The translations under genes were made by a program, and so were the position numbers. From contig JASANC010002195.1 of assembly GCA_030248135.1 (NCBI GenBank), positions 36,021 to 100,020 of the forward strand: 64,000 nucleotides of DNA, given 5' to 3'. Numbering within the stretch: the stretch's first letter is position 1; the number at the start of each line of letters is the position of its first letter. The stretch is from Theristus sp. LFF4_11. Taxonomy: Eukaryota > Nematoda > Chromadorea > Monhysterida > Xyalidae. Below are positions 25,225 to 37,494 of this stretch, piece after piece. Below the pieces are notes generated by a model, which was not told the origin of the DNA, did not search any database, and was given only the letters and a program-made list of their open reading frames with translations.

Positions 25225-26317
25225 TCAACTGTTGCTGCTGCTGTCCTCACTCATTTTGACGTCTCCGCTCAATTTGCGATGCGAAATGTGATCCTGCGTA
25301 AAAATGTTTTGATGCTTCTTTTTTTGGCGTGAAAAAAGGGTTAAAAACCGGTTTCTTTTTGGAAAAAAACGTTTTTTTTGTGCCATCCGTGAATTGGAGT
25401 CGACCACAATTTCTAGCTCTCTTTTGTCATTGTTCATTCTTCATAATGGCGGATGTCGAGTTGCAGCCGCCATCTTCGTCATCACCAGCCTCGGCAATTC
25501 TAAAAAAAACTCCATTCAGCTAAAAAACAACATGTTTGGAACGAAGCACATTGATAAACAAGCACTATCCGTGGAGTCGTGCGTGGTGGATGAGATGAGT
25601 GAGTGAGGAGGCGAAGAGATGCGGTCAGCGTCAGATTCTTGGTGTTATTTGCAATGCGATGCGAAATATCACATTGAGTCCCGTGCTCAGTTCATTCTGA
25701 AATTTTTGAAATATAGTTTCATTTTGTTTTGACATGGCATCGGGTCAGGTCTGATTCTGAACAGGCCGTGCTGATCTTTGATCTGTTTTGTGAGCACTAC
25801 AGCACAAGTCATAACAAGAGAAAGAGAAAGACTAAACAGAGAAAGACTTGCAACAATTATCTGACACAAAGACAAAACTGAGCCGTCGGCCGCATGAAGA
25901 AACAAACAATGCCATTAAAAATGAAAGTAAGGAAAGTGACTTCACACAAAAACTAACCCACGCCACGCCCTTCGTACAACTTTTTGAGTTCTTTGCCAGA
26001 TGACGATCCTCGCAGCCAGCCCAGCCAAACCAAAAAGCAACAACGTCGTCCAAAAGCATATTTGCTATTTGCATATTCAGTTTCATTCCAAGTTTTAAAG
26101 AAAACGACGTTTCATCACTCCTTGCGTTGTACCGTGATTGTTCGAGACGTTTAGATGTTTTTCCTAAGCATTTAAAACCGGAGCGTGTGTAAAACAAAGT
26201 GCGGAGTGTGTGCTGCATGCTCATTGGAAAGTGCAGGTGCCATGCCGATGCCCGTGCGCGTGCGTTTTGAATAAAGAAGCATTACGCACCACACAGCTAA
26301 TAAAGAGGAAGAAAATT
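25225..26317. other. Intergenic region between reverse-transcriptase ORF and the next gene
   Basis: The sequence contains a short frame starting at 25446 (MADVELQPPSSSSPASAIL, then stop) that could be a first exon but has no supported partner. The rest shows no recognisable feature. Confidence 0.35.
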
Positions 26318-29300
26318 ATGGCGCCGCCGTCGTCTGTGTTGACCACAACACCACCACCATCAACAACAAAACGAACAAAAGTTAAACCTCGTGGAAAAAC
26401 GAGAACACTCGGCGTGAAATGGAAGCTGCGACCGAACATTGGCGGGCGCAAACGAGCACTGTTGAATTTTGATCAACAAACGTCGTCGTCATTGTCTGCG
26501 TCTTCATCTTTGTCATCAACTGACGACGACGGCACTTCTGCAAGTTCTGCGGTGGTGGTAAATGAGCAAAAAACGAAAAAGCGTCCACCGAAAAGTCGCC
26601 AGAGAGCCATTTTAGACGGTCGGTTTTTATGTTAGACCATTTATTGGAATTTTTGATCGTGAATGTGGTCAGTCAGAGTCAGAATTCTAAAGTTTGTAAA
26701 AAATTGCACGTTAGTGGTTGGTCATTCGTCGTGAGTTCGAAAACTCGAATTTGGCGCGTAACGCGAAACGTGATATTTTCGTCAGTGTATTTGCAGTAGG
26801 GGTGTTAATTTTTTAGTTAAAATAGTCATTTTTGTTTTTTCTTAATTTTTTTTTGAATTTCAAAAATCAAAGTCCGAACTACCACATATGATATGCAAGC
26901 GCCTCCCGAATGACTCTATGGCGGAACTTTGCAGATTTTGTTTTGGTGATTTGTGTTTTGACCTCCAAAACGTCACTAATTGTCCCCAGCTAAGCTAATG
27001 CTAAAGTGAAGACAAACATACCGCCTTGAAATTCGATCAATTTTTCTGATGGTGTCGCGACGACAGGACACGAAGCAGCAACCAGACAACGTAGCGCTTG
27101 CAAACGGAGCAGCGAGCACAATCGGACGCTCTGCGAGGCGAATCGTCACCTTACCTGCATCGGAAAAGGTAAGCCAAGCTTTGGGACGCTCAAAAACTTC
27201 ATCGCAGATGTTGTCGAAGCTTAAAATCAGTCGGCAAAACGGTCCAAAATCGACTGCTGACGGTTTTACGAGGCAATATCAAAGAAAATTTTGTTGAACT
27301 TTCAAAAAATTTTGCCAAATTTGAGGTTTTCAGAGCATATTAGAGGAAATTTATTCGAATTAAAAAAATCGGCAGTTTTGTTTTTTTAATCACTTTGAAA
27401 AAATCGATTTTTGTTTAACAACCCCAATTTGCAGACATTGACAGTGCCGACGACAACCACCCTGGCCCTGGTGGAGCATTCGGAGTCACACGCTTCAGAC
27501 TGGGCAATTTGAACGCTTTGTTCTGTCAGGGCGGCTTCCGAAAATTGATGCATCAAAAACAGAAGGTACGACAATCACAAACCCGCATGTTTTCGGGCCA
27601 GTTTTTACACGTGTTCTTCTGCATCGTTTGTCTGTCGCCACAAACCAAACACATCAGCAACAGCAAACTCTACTCCCAGACCCACCTCCCAGTATTAACC
27701 ACCGGGGTTTGGCCCACGACTGTAAAAAACCCGGGTTTTGTCAGGAGCAATTCGACGCGAAGTACCTGGCACAGTTGAACAAAGAGCGCGACTGTGTGCG
27801 TCTGCTGATCAGTGACATCGACAGCAAGCTGAATATGGTTCGAATGAATCGGTGCGCGCTCGAGGTGAGTCTGAGTGGTCGGTCGAATTGAGAGCAACAC
27901 TGACACTCCATCTGGATAATATATGCAACAAGACGTGATGATTGTCACCCTCGTGGCCTGGTGGTAGTGCGTTAGACTACTGTCTGTACGCTCGGGGGAT
28001 CGAGCCCTGCACCGAGGGGTGTATAGGCACTTAACGACAGAAAACTCGATGGGCGCCCTACTCAATGGCGTTCTGTACGCTTCTCTGGGTTAGCCCTGGC
28101 TAAAAGCATCGCCTATATAAAAATCCCAACAACAACAACACCAATCAGCTAGTTGCATACATTATCCAGATGGACTGTAAATGTACTACAGTCTATTTGG
28201 TAATCAAATTTTGCAATTAGCTGATTGGTTGGTGACCAACATGACCCATGGCATTGCTGCGAAAGCGTAGTTTGGGTTGCACACCAATGCATGTGTCACG
28301 TGGTCACCAGAAATAGACTGTAGTGCCGAGGGTTGAGTCGAGACGCAAATATAAGGGACTGTAATCAATCGGATTTGGCGTGGACAAGAAAAAAACCTTG
28401 CCAACGTTGTCCAAGTTTTTTTATGGCATTTGCGGGGTTTTTTTTCACATGGAGTCAGAAAATTTGACAATTCTTTTTTTTCTCAGTTCGAACGCCAGCG
28501 AATCAAGATGGAAACACCAACGTCGTTTCTGGCCCCGGTAACGATCAATGTGCGTTTTTATCTCGTTTTCTTGTTTTCATCGAATATTTTTGTATGTTGT
28601 CGTTCATTGCCGCCACTGGGAAATGGTGGTCGCACTAATTTAGCGTCAATGCCAGACAGCATGTGCATCGTGCGCAATATTGCTCGAACCGCGCCTCTTG
28701 AGAAACGCCGCCACTCCACGTGCAGATTGGTTGGCGCTAAAAATTGGGTGTGACGACCTTTCCGCAGTGGTGACAAAGAAGAACAACACCAACAGCAACC
28801 ACCTCTACAAAGGCCCAGCTTCTTTGCTAGGAGTGTGGTGTGCACTGCACTTCAGTGTGTCTTTTTTGTTGACTGCATGCTCTGCTTGCAGCAAGATCGT
28901 GGCGAGGAGACGCATCCCGACATAGTTTTGAAATCAACTGTTCAGTATCGACTTTTGGCATTCCATTCCAACGTTTTTCAGGAGAGCGAGATTGTGCGCG
29001 TTGTGGAGAATGAGTCCGGTACGCTGACGCTTGGTGACGCGCACAGCAGTGTCGGCGAACATCTTGGTTTCGCAATCAATTCGTTGGCAATCCGGTGGCC
29101 TCAACAGCAGAGATTCGGACACAGCAAACGTCACGGACAGGTGGTATTAAAGTCCCAGTCAGAAGATGAGTTGGCGTGAAAATTTAACGTTGCGTTTTGT
29201 TTACCGTTCATAGTCTGAAGGTGAAACCGTTGGTGTGGTCACGGACGGAAGTTTGATATTGCACGTTTGCTTGTTTGTACTGAATGAATCTGAATTGAGA

Positions 29301-30117
29301 ATTCTGTTTTTTTTCACCATACCAGGTGGTGGGTGAGTTGTTGAACAACTCACCGATCAGCTCAATCATCAACAACAATTACAACATTGGCAACATCAAT
29401 GACAACAACATCACCACCGATTTCGTCAACATCAACAGCAACGACTTTCATAACAACAGCAGCGACAACAACAACAACAGCAATAGATTCAACAACGTCA
29501 ACGAGAATTTGGTTGTGCAGCCACAGATTCAACCGATAATTGACCACAACGATTCAATCGTGCCGACTGCAGTTCCCCCACAAGTGCCCGTGGGTATTTT
29601 TTCACAATTTACCCGTCTCACAAATTTCGCAAATGAAACGATATTATAAGAGATGCAGTTTCCACGAAAGGTGATCATATAACACATGCAGAAGGACGTG
29701 CCACAAATCAAATGGAAATGAAAGGAATGACACGTGTTGTGGAGTGGTCGGATTGAATGATATCGCACGAATGCAGCGAATTCATCTGCGTGGATAATTT
29801 CGTTTTAGACAGTAAAAATGTGAAAAAAACGATTTTTTCTGCAGGAATCAATCGAAGATAATCCCGCTGCCGAGTCGCCAACAATCGAAACCCAACCTAA
29901 AATGAGCACCGTCGTCCCTAAAACGGACAGTCAAAAGAACGGCAGTCTTCTCGACTCCTCCCACTGGAGCCAATCGGCGCCATTTTTTGGCGATCTGTCA
30001 TTTTCGGCGATGATCGGCCGATCCGAGACGCTGTATCGTTCGTTGCTGACGAATGCGGAGCCGATGCTGGAGCAGCACAAGGAGCTCGTCGTGGAGCAGT
30101 ACAGCGATTATGTGTGA
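26318..30117 (+). CDS. Unrecognised 491-residue protein with basic N-terminus, helical middle and Asn-rich segment
   Basis: Exons 26318-26618, 27435-27565, 27658-27864, 28487-28537, 28892-29140, 29326-29589 and 29845-30117 give one frame ending in TGA; all introns after the first are phase 0. The N-terminus is basic (TKRTKVKPRGKTRTLGVKW) with Ser runs. Exons 2-4 encode TRFRLGNLNALFCQGGFRKL and a charged helical stretch (KYLAQLNKERDCVRLLISDI). Exon 6 is highly Asn-rich, with runs of N. The C-terminus (LSFSAMIGRSETLYRSLL) looks helical. There is no signal peptide or membrane segment, so a nuclear or cytosolic protein is likely. I do not recognise the family. Intron 1 carries a transposon inserted exactly at its 3' splice site. 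Confidence 0.7.
26797..27426 (+). mobile_element. hAT-type non-autonomous element (family H3) inserted at a 3' splice site
   Basis: The 630-bp element has terminal repeats taggggtgttaa / ttaacaacccca and an exact 8-bp duplication, atttgcag (26789-26796 and 27427-27434). The duplicated target is the intron's own acceptor, so a cag acceptor now exists on both sides. Internal A/T tracts and the block ttgaactttcaaaaaattttgcc resemble the H1 family. No transposase ORF is seen. Confidence 0.85.
27946..28137 (+). mobile_element. tRNA-derived SINE
   Basis: The head resembles a tRNA gene: A-box-like gtggcctggtggtagtgcg and B-box-like ggatcgagccc about 30 bp later, with cctcg / cgagg ends. An unrelated body follows, then an (aac)n tail (ccaacaacaacaac). 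This is the layout of a SINE with an internal RNA polymerase III promoter. It lies in intron 3 of the gene at 26318-30117 and is followed directly by a family L repeat. The tRNA part does not fold into a perfect cloverleaf, so it is not called as a tRNA. Confidence 0.72.
28138..28330. repeat. Dispersed repeat, family L, intronic copy
   Basis: Starts ccaatcagctagttgcatac, contains agctgattggttggtgacca, and includes actgtaaatgtactacagtc inverted motifs. Related to the copies at 39286-39435 and 53515-53690. Boundaries are approximate. Confidence 0.55.
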
Positions 30118-31289
30118 CCAGTTACAGTAGCAGTGTAAGCGGCGGACTGGAGATGATAAAAACGAATTTTTGATTTTGCTGAGGACGAAAAACGTTTTCT
30201 TTGTTGGTTTGTGATTTGTATGTTGCGGTATGCGCAGGGTTCGGGAGAAATTTCCGGATTCTTTTAATTTTTTATTGAATTTTTTTTGACGAACTAACTA
30301 GGTATGCTCTCTGTTCTGTTGTTCGGGCACCTCCGGTGATTTCTCAGTGATTTTTTTTTGTTTTCACGGGTCTTTGAGTGTATTGTTGTTTGTAGTGTCT
30401 GAAAACTTTCGCTTCAGTCAAAAGCAGAACGGGTCTATTTTGTGTTTTTTCGCAGTGTCTTCATTTATCGGGTATTTTTTCGATTTAAACGGGATGTTTG
30501 ACAATGTGCCATGTGTTGTGTTGTTTTTGATTTTACTATTTTGTCTTGTGAAACTATGTGAATTACGTTTTTAAAACAATTTGAATTATATTTTTTATTG
30601 AAAAATTGATTTACCACCTTTTAAAAATTTATCTTTTTGTTGAATGGGCTCGTTATTTTTTTTATTGCTTGTATCATGATTTCTCATGACTTACAAGTTT
30701 GATTGTTTGGATTAGTTTTATTCACACAAAGCGGATTTTAATTTTATTCACCAGTTTGTCATGGAAATGTGAAATTTGTTTCATCATGGTTTTTTCATTG
30801 ATTTGTGTGGTGTGGTGATATCTTATGGTTGTCACATATCCTTTATCGTTTCCTGGCGAGTATTTTCTTTATTGGTGCTTTTTACAGAGATGATTGAACT
30901 TTTTTATGATCGATTTTGATAATATTGCTGATTATTTTGCTAAATCAATGAATTCATCAGAATATCAATTACCGATTTTTGTAATGAAAATAATCCTGTG
31001 TTTGGTTGTTTCTTTTTTCAAAGTATTTCGTTTCGTTAGTGTGGATGAGAAATAAAATGCAATATGGTTTATTACACTGTACCGAATTTCATTTTTGGCA
31101 TCATCTCATTTGATACCCCAATGTGGGAGAATATTTTATTCATTATTTGATTTATTTCTTTTTTGTTGTCTGTAAATTTATGATCAACCAGAAAAAACGG
31201 TGAATATCCACAGCTTTTTTCAGAACAAAACATCCACATTTGATTAATTGATTGAATTTATCGTACGACTGTAAAACATTTCCAACGCG
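30118..31289. other. 3' flank and AT-rich intergenic DNA
   Basis: Strongly T-rich sequence without a supported ORF, presumably including the 3' untranslated region of the upstream gene. Nothing else is seen. Confidence 0.5.
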
Positions 31290-34200
31290 ATGTCACAATT
31301 CGCCAATCCGTTCCTGCATTACGAGGGCTGCAATTATCTGCGACAACGCTGTGTGCTGTCGTTATTGAGTGGACGCCCCATTAAGATCACTGGTATTCGA
31401 AGTTTGGAGGAGTCGCCGGGATTGAACGGTGTGTTGGGTTGCGGTGGATCTGTTTTTGCGATTGTGCCCATTTTTGTTTACCTCTTCCTTGGTCTGGTTG
31501 GTTCGTTGGAGTTCATGGATTTGGCTGAATTTTTATGGAACGACTGCCCGTCCTGCTATTCGGCGCGGTGTTTGTGTGAATTCCGTCTTTTTTGCTGTTT
31601 CGTCTGTTTAGCGTGACTTTTGTTATGCGTTGAAATAAAGAATCGAGCTGATTTTCTCAACGACCCGGCCAATCGGTTTGCTAAAAATGATGAAAAAATG
31701 ACCTCTGTCTCTCATCCGTGCAGATTACGAAGTGTGCTTTCTGAAGTTGCTCGATGAGATCACAAACGGCACTAAAGTCGACATCAATCGCAGCGGCAAG
31801 TTGCCAAATGATTTTTTCTTGTTTACCGTTATTTTGAGTGTTGAATTTTGTTCGTCGAACCGCGGCACATCGCGTGTTTTTGTTGTTTTTGTTGTTCGTT
31901 GCTGCCACTGCGGAGAGGTGTCGCACCAAAAAAGAAAAAAGTGCAACCGTCCGCCTATCCAGTCTGCACGTGAGCGGTGTTTTTCGACCGCCTCTAGAAC
32001 GTTCGTTCGTTCTCGGACGCAGACGCACTGCAGCCCAAAACAGGCATCGCACGTAAAATCCACCAGTGAAAAGGGCTACACTTCTGTGACACCGTCGCGC
32101 GTCACGATGAAGGAGCCGAAAAACCAACGAATGAATTGTCAAATTTCTGATTGGTCAACTCAACTCGTCAATTAGCGTCCAACCAACAAACTAATTTTTC
32201 TGGAACACAAAAATTGAGCATGTATGAAACATAAAAAACAAAAATCCCCACTTTTTTCCTCAGGAACCACGCTGACATTCGTGCCCGGCATGCTGCACGG
32301 CGGCACATTTTCGTTCGCCTGTCATTTGGCGCGTGCACTGAGCTATTACTTGGAGCCGCTGATGATGCTGGCTCCGTTCTGCAAACAGCCGATACGAGCG
32401 ACACTGTGCGGAGTCACAAACAATCTCACTGATGTGTCGGTGCGAGTTTTGTTGGTTGTGATTTTGGATGTTTTTTGGGTTTGTTTTGTTGTTGTGCTTT
32501 CGGCTTTTTTGTTCTGTTGTTGTGTTTTTGAATTGTTTTTGCTTCTCGTGTGTATTTCGTTTTTGAAATGTGTTTTCTTCTTGTTCTTGTCATCCTTGAT
32601 GACGCGCTGATCGGCTGGAATTTGAATTTGAGTTCTCTGTTGGTCATGTGAAACGAAGCGACCAATCAGCGGTCCGCGGGATTTTCTTGAATATGCGTGG
32701 TGACAAACAGCGGAATGAGAGTGTGGATTTGAGGTTATTCTTTGTCTTCATTTCAGATTGATTGTCTGAAATCTGCTTGGCTTCCTGTGATGTCGAAGTT
32801 CCTGCTTAACGACGAAAATCTCGAACTGAAGGTTTGATTTGCTTCTAGATCGATTTCATTTGAAAGGCGCCTAAACAAAGAGACTCAACAGCACAGCACA
32901 TTCTGACGGCATGTTTCCTGAAAAAATGTCTCTTGAAATAACCGCTTCAACTTCTTGCGGGAATCATTCCAGTTTGATGGGACTGGGGATATAAAAACCG
33001 GAAAAATATGTTTTTTGCGGAATAAACCGGTTTCAGATGTGACCGTTCTGCGTACATCATGCCTAATTTCACGTTTTCATTGTATACTTTCATTTTTGTC
33101 TTCAGTTGCTCAAACGGGGCTTTCTGCCGGACGGCGGTGGCTCCGTCACGTTTTCCTGCCCCGTCTGTCGCCAACTTAAGCCGGTGAAAGTTGAGAAAGC
33201 CGGGAAAGTTCGCCGCATCCGGGGCACCGCTTTTGCGGCCAAGGTTAGGCGCGTCTTGTCTGATTGGTTGCCCGCTGATTGGCTGGTTGGACTTGTGTAA
33301 ATTGTATGAGATTGGTTGAGCTTGTCGACAGGTCGGCTATTCATTCCTATTTCATTTTTTTGGCTATGTGCTGATTGGTTGACTGGATTTGCCTGGATGC
33401 TGTTGATGCTGTATTCTTCCGAGTGGAATTTCGGAGGAAGCCAATCGATGTAAAGTAAAGTTGCCTGTTCACGTGAATTGATAGCAGAACATTGCAAAGT
33501 GGTGGCAGTATTCTGCTGTTACAAGTTTTGACAATTTTTACTTTTCACGTTTGTCACACACACTAAATCCCAACAATTGCGCAGGTCTCCCCCACCCTGC
33601 TCAATCGCATGATCACCGCAGCACGCCAGCAATTCCACGGTTACCTCAGCGACATCCACGTCACGCATGACCACCGCAAGGGTGAAGCGGGTGGACGGTG
33701 GGGAAACTGCTTTTATTCACCAAATTGCTGTGTCATGTCCATTGAAGTTTCGAGAGCCAGCAGCGTGTGCATGATACCGCTCACTTTCCGAAATCCCAAG
33801 CGTATCTCTGATGGCACGGAGGGGGCTAATTGGGCTGACGAGAGGCGGCTGGAGCCTGAGAGAGAAACTTTTCAAAGAACACCCATTTCATCCGACGCAC
33901 TTTTTTAGCGGTTATTAAACTGAAGTCTCATAGGTTTCCAGTGATCTGTTCAACCGCCAATTCGTCAAGTATATCATATCAAATTTGCTGGTCGGTTGGT
34001 GCACGCGTAATGCATGCGCAGTCTTCTGTACAGGCGCTGCTGTGGAGGTCGCAGTCTGAGCCCTGCACCGAATGCATAGTGCTGATTGCATGTTATACAG
34101 AAATACAACAGACTGTGTTTTTGCTGAATTTCGGCCAGCCTTGTCTGTCTCTGCTCAGCTCCCCGGGTTACGGTCTGCATCTGCGTGCCGAGACCACGGC

Positions 34201-35106
34201 AGGCGTTGTGTACACGGCAGACGGCATGTCGCAGCCGCGAGGCGCTCACACGCCGTCCGTCCCTGAAGAACTCGGTGAAGAGGTGGCACGCAGATTGGTG
34301 GCCGAAATTTACAGGGTATTGCGAAGTTTTGTTTCATGAAAAAGTTGCATTTATTGATCCCGCTACAGTTTTTAGTGTTGGCTTGGCCAGTTTTATAAAA
34401 AGCTTCGTCGTCCAGTAGTGCTGCACCACTAAGCGCCTGAATGAAATCATGTAACATCACATTTCTATATTTTTTCGTTAACTGGTCCACCAATGTCTGC
34501 TCCTTCTTCAACGTGATGTGTGCTTTGAGCAAATTGGTGTGTTTCGTCTTATGATTTCAATCAGACGCTCAGTAGTGTAGCACTGCTGAATTGCTGAGCT
34601 TTCATAAAACTAGCCGCAGTTTTGTGCAACAGCAAAATTTCCGTGTTTGTTTCATTCCAGGGTGGCAGTGTTGATTCGTCGTGTCAGTCGTTGACCGCCT
34701 TATTCATGGCGTTAGGCCAACCAGATGTATCGAGGTATTTCACCGGTTCACTGTCGAATTACACGTTAGTTGCGTTCATTTTTGGCGATTTTTGTTTATC
34801 TCCGTTTTTATCCGTTTTATCCGCAGTTCCCACAGTTGTATCGGATTTTTTGCTGCGTTTCGCGAAATAAGCTGAACGATGACTGAAAGGTGAACAACCC
34901 GTTTTTTCAGCGTGCACATGTTGCGCCATTTGCGCGACTTTTTCAACTGCACCTTCAAAATCGACACGCTGGGCCCGGGTGGATTACAGACAGGAAATGG
35001 GGAAGAAAATGATGATGAAGATCAGTTGAAGTTGGGTGCTCCCAATAAAGCGCTGCTAACCTGTGTCGGTGTTGGCTATTCAAACTTGAACAAAGTGCTT
35101 TTGTGA
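31290..35106 (+). CDS. RCL1: RNA 3'-terminal phosphate cyclase-like protein (RCL1), 18S rRNA processing factor
   Basis: Exons 31290-31428, 31724-31795, 32264-32439, 32757-32831, 33106-33243, 33585-33697, 34159-34315, 34661-34764 and 34911-35106 give 389 residues, the usual size for the family. The start MSQFANPFLHYEGCNYLRQR and the segments GRPIKITGIRS, TTLTFVPGMLHGG, LLKRGFLPDGGGSV, SPGYGLHLRAETTAG and LRHLRDFFNCTFKI follow the RCL1 pattern along its whole length. In other eukaryotes RCL1 acts in the nucleolus with BMS1 in the small-subunit processome, near the A2 pre-rRNA cut. It belongs to the RtcA fold but is not known to cyclise RNA. Intron 2 uses a GC donor (gcaagt). RNase H2C follows 476 bp downstream on the same strand. 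Confidence 0.93.
31796..31801 (+). other. GC-AG intron donor in RCL1
   Basis: Exon 2 must end in phase 1 to join exon 3 (ga acc acg, giving SGTTLTF). The only fitting site is agcg|gcaagt, a GC donor with otherwise perfect complementarity at following positions. The intron runs 31796-32263 and ends in tcctcag. Confidence 0.75.
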
Positions 35107-35582
35107 GCTGTTTGGTTGTGTACAGTTTTACGTGGGTAGATTGGTTGATTTTGGGTTATCTGGAGAGAACTCGCTCCAAGAAACCAACCAATTTGTTGTT
35201 ATTATTGTTCACTCTGTTGTTGATTCTGTTGTTACTTGTTATGTTTGTGAAATGGTTCATCGAAATAAAATTAGCTCGTTTTTGCCATGGAGTCGGTTCA
35301 TTTCAGCGGTTTTTGTTGGTTACTATGCCCGGCTACTCTAAAAGTTTCTGTTCTCACAACAATGTCAGTGTCAGACACATCAGTTTTCACAGCCTGTTTT
35401 TCAATCTTTCAAAAACTACCAACTATTCAAAACTGTGAATGGTCGGAAGTGTGAATCATAGACAAATCTATTGATTGTTTGTTTTTGTTTTGCGCTCACT
35501 CATTGGTCGAACCAGCATACGCAAAGTGCACATGTTTTACAGTTTGACTTTCTGAACAACAAACCAACTGCGCCGAAACAAA

Positions 35583-36614
35583 ATGTCCGTTGTCGTATTC
35601 AAAGAGCCGGAGAATCCGAGAACGCCCGTTTTACACTCGTTGCCGTGTCGTATCGAACACAACGGACGAGCGCAGGTGTCGGCGTTTTTCGACGCAACTC
35701 GCATAAGAGAAATGGAGGTGACCAGGCGTTGACTGAAGTGGAGTTGTGGACAGTTCTTGCTAAAAGCGAACCGTTTTGCACGGAACAAACAGATTGAGAG
35801 TTTGGCAGAATTATTTGTCTGATATAGACGGCTCGGCGAATCAACAACTTTGGCTGCAGCAACTAAAATGACACTGTGGCAAGGAACGTTTTCCTTTTCA
35901 TTTTCATAACGCTGGTCTCTGGAGGTTTTGCCAGAGTAAACGCTTCAAAAAACGCGTTCATGAAAAATTCAGCGCTGCGTTTCAGCGTCAGCAATGCGAT
36001 TTCTGCTGCAAAGAAATGCACATTTACGTGCGAACATATTGGGTTTCCATCTTCAGATAAGAACTTTTCTGGAGTGCATGATTGAATTCAGCAAACCATG
36101 TAACGTCACCGAAAAAACTTCAGGATTCTCCAAACAAAACCAGCAAGCAGACAGTCGAAACGGCTGCCTTCAGAGGGCGCCCACTAGACGGTCGCAAGAT
36201 GCGGGTACCCGCAGATTTCGCGTTTCACGTGGTACAACGAACAAAGAACGACTCCGAAACTGGAACGCCAGAAGTCGATGGCAGGGATTTAACGCTGGAA
36301 AGCAGCATGAATGAACAGGTTTGTTGGGATTTTTCAACAAGAAAAAATTCTATTTCCCATACGTCAACGCGTTTTTGTCTGGAAAGGCAAGAAGTTGCGT
36401 CCTCAAACGAAATACAGTTCGAATGATTTCACGAAAACGCCGTTTTTTATTCCAGGACCACCAACAAGAGCAAGAGCTGGTAGTTGCGGGCAGAACAGCA
36501 GAACTGACCTATTGGAACTTGGATCAACCGCCGAAATCAAGCGACGCTTTCAGTCAGTCGATTGAATTTGTTCAATTCGCTGAGCAACTGATGAACGACG
36601 ATGAAGAAACTTGA
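35583..36614 (+). CDS. RNASEH2C: Ribonuclease H2 subunit C
   Basis: Three exons, 35583-35717, 36151-36318 and 36456-36614, encode 153 residues, near the family length. Family landmarks are VLHSLPCRIEHNGRAQVSAF near the N-terminus, FRGRPLDGRKMRVPADFAFH in the middle, and ELTYWNLDQPPKSSDAF with a helical end (FVQFAEQLM). The protein is a non-catalytic subunit of the trimeric RNase H2, forming a heterodimer with subunit B that supports the catalytic A subunit in removing RNA:DNA hybrids and single ribonucleotides from DNA. Subunits A and B are not in the window. An acidic spacer (ETGTPEVDGRD) separates the two halves. Confidence 0.88.
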
Positions 36615-37494
36615 GATTGCAAGTGAAGCTCGTCATTGTTTGTTGGTCCGGTGGTCTCGTATCAAATGAGAGAAAAAGACCAAAAAACTGATTGGAACCT
36701 CAGACGCTGATTGGATGCAATTGGGCGCATCGGGCTGGCAGAGAACCAATCAGGGAACACTATTAAAAATTACTGATTGCCCATAATTTTCAGTTTGTCT
36801 GCTGTGCACTTAACGGCTGCATAAGTTTTGGGCTGTGCTGATTGGTTTTTCGACTGACCTCGCGCAGCCAATCAGCGTGTTTTGTGTCTTTTGAGTAATT
36901 TTGCAGTTATTCAATTCGACTTTTTCTGGTGTTCGAATTTATTTGCCGTTTTTTTTAATGTTTGCATTTACAGTATGATCTCTTGCTGATAACTGGTATT
37001 TTGGCTGCTGCGGTTGTGTTTTCTATGTTTCGAATAAAAACTGAATTTCTGCGTAAAAAATGCTTTTTTCGGTGATCAATGATTGGTAGAATGCTGCGTT
37101 TTGTTTTCGCAGCACGCTTATTTTGAAACATAAGCAAATATCTGACTCTGATTCTGATTTATCAGTTCACACGCTCATCATCATCAGTGCATCATCCCAT
37201 CCAACCAGATGTCACCCAAAAAATCTCCCGAATAATTCGAAATTCAAAAGCTGGACTTCAATAATAAGAGCACATATCGAAAAATTTCAGAATGAAGCTC
37301 CGAGAAGTATCGATCGGCAGAGCGCCACGAAAACCTGCAGAATACTTGACAAACTTTTTCCGCATTTCAAATCGATGATTGATTGATTGATGAAACACGT
37401 TCAAAGTCAAATCACCACTTTTCACAAGTCACCCATTCTCGTCTGGTCACCATCATTATTTTCTTCTTGTCGTCAGCCGAGAAGGAAGAAAAAA
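36615..37494. other. Intergenic region between RNASEH2C and the torsin gene
   Basis: The sequence holds several copies of the short motif ctgattgg (or ccaatcag), common throughout the non-coding parts of the window. No ORF is supported. The torsin 5' untranslated region probably ends here. Confidence 0.45.

Noticed and set aside
27949..28020. tRNA gene
   Set aside because: A- and B-box-like motifs exist, but the arms do not pair as a full cloverleaf, and the body plus (aac) tail indicate a SINE.
33601..33908. Extended plus frame past the RCL1 exon
   Set aside because: Similarity to RCL1 stops at the phase-2 donor at 33697 and resumes at 34159; the extra frame is intron.
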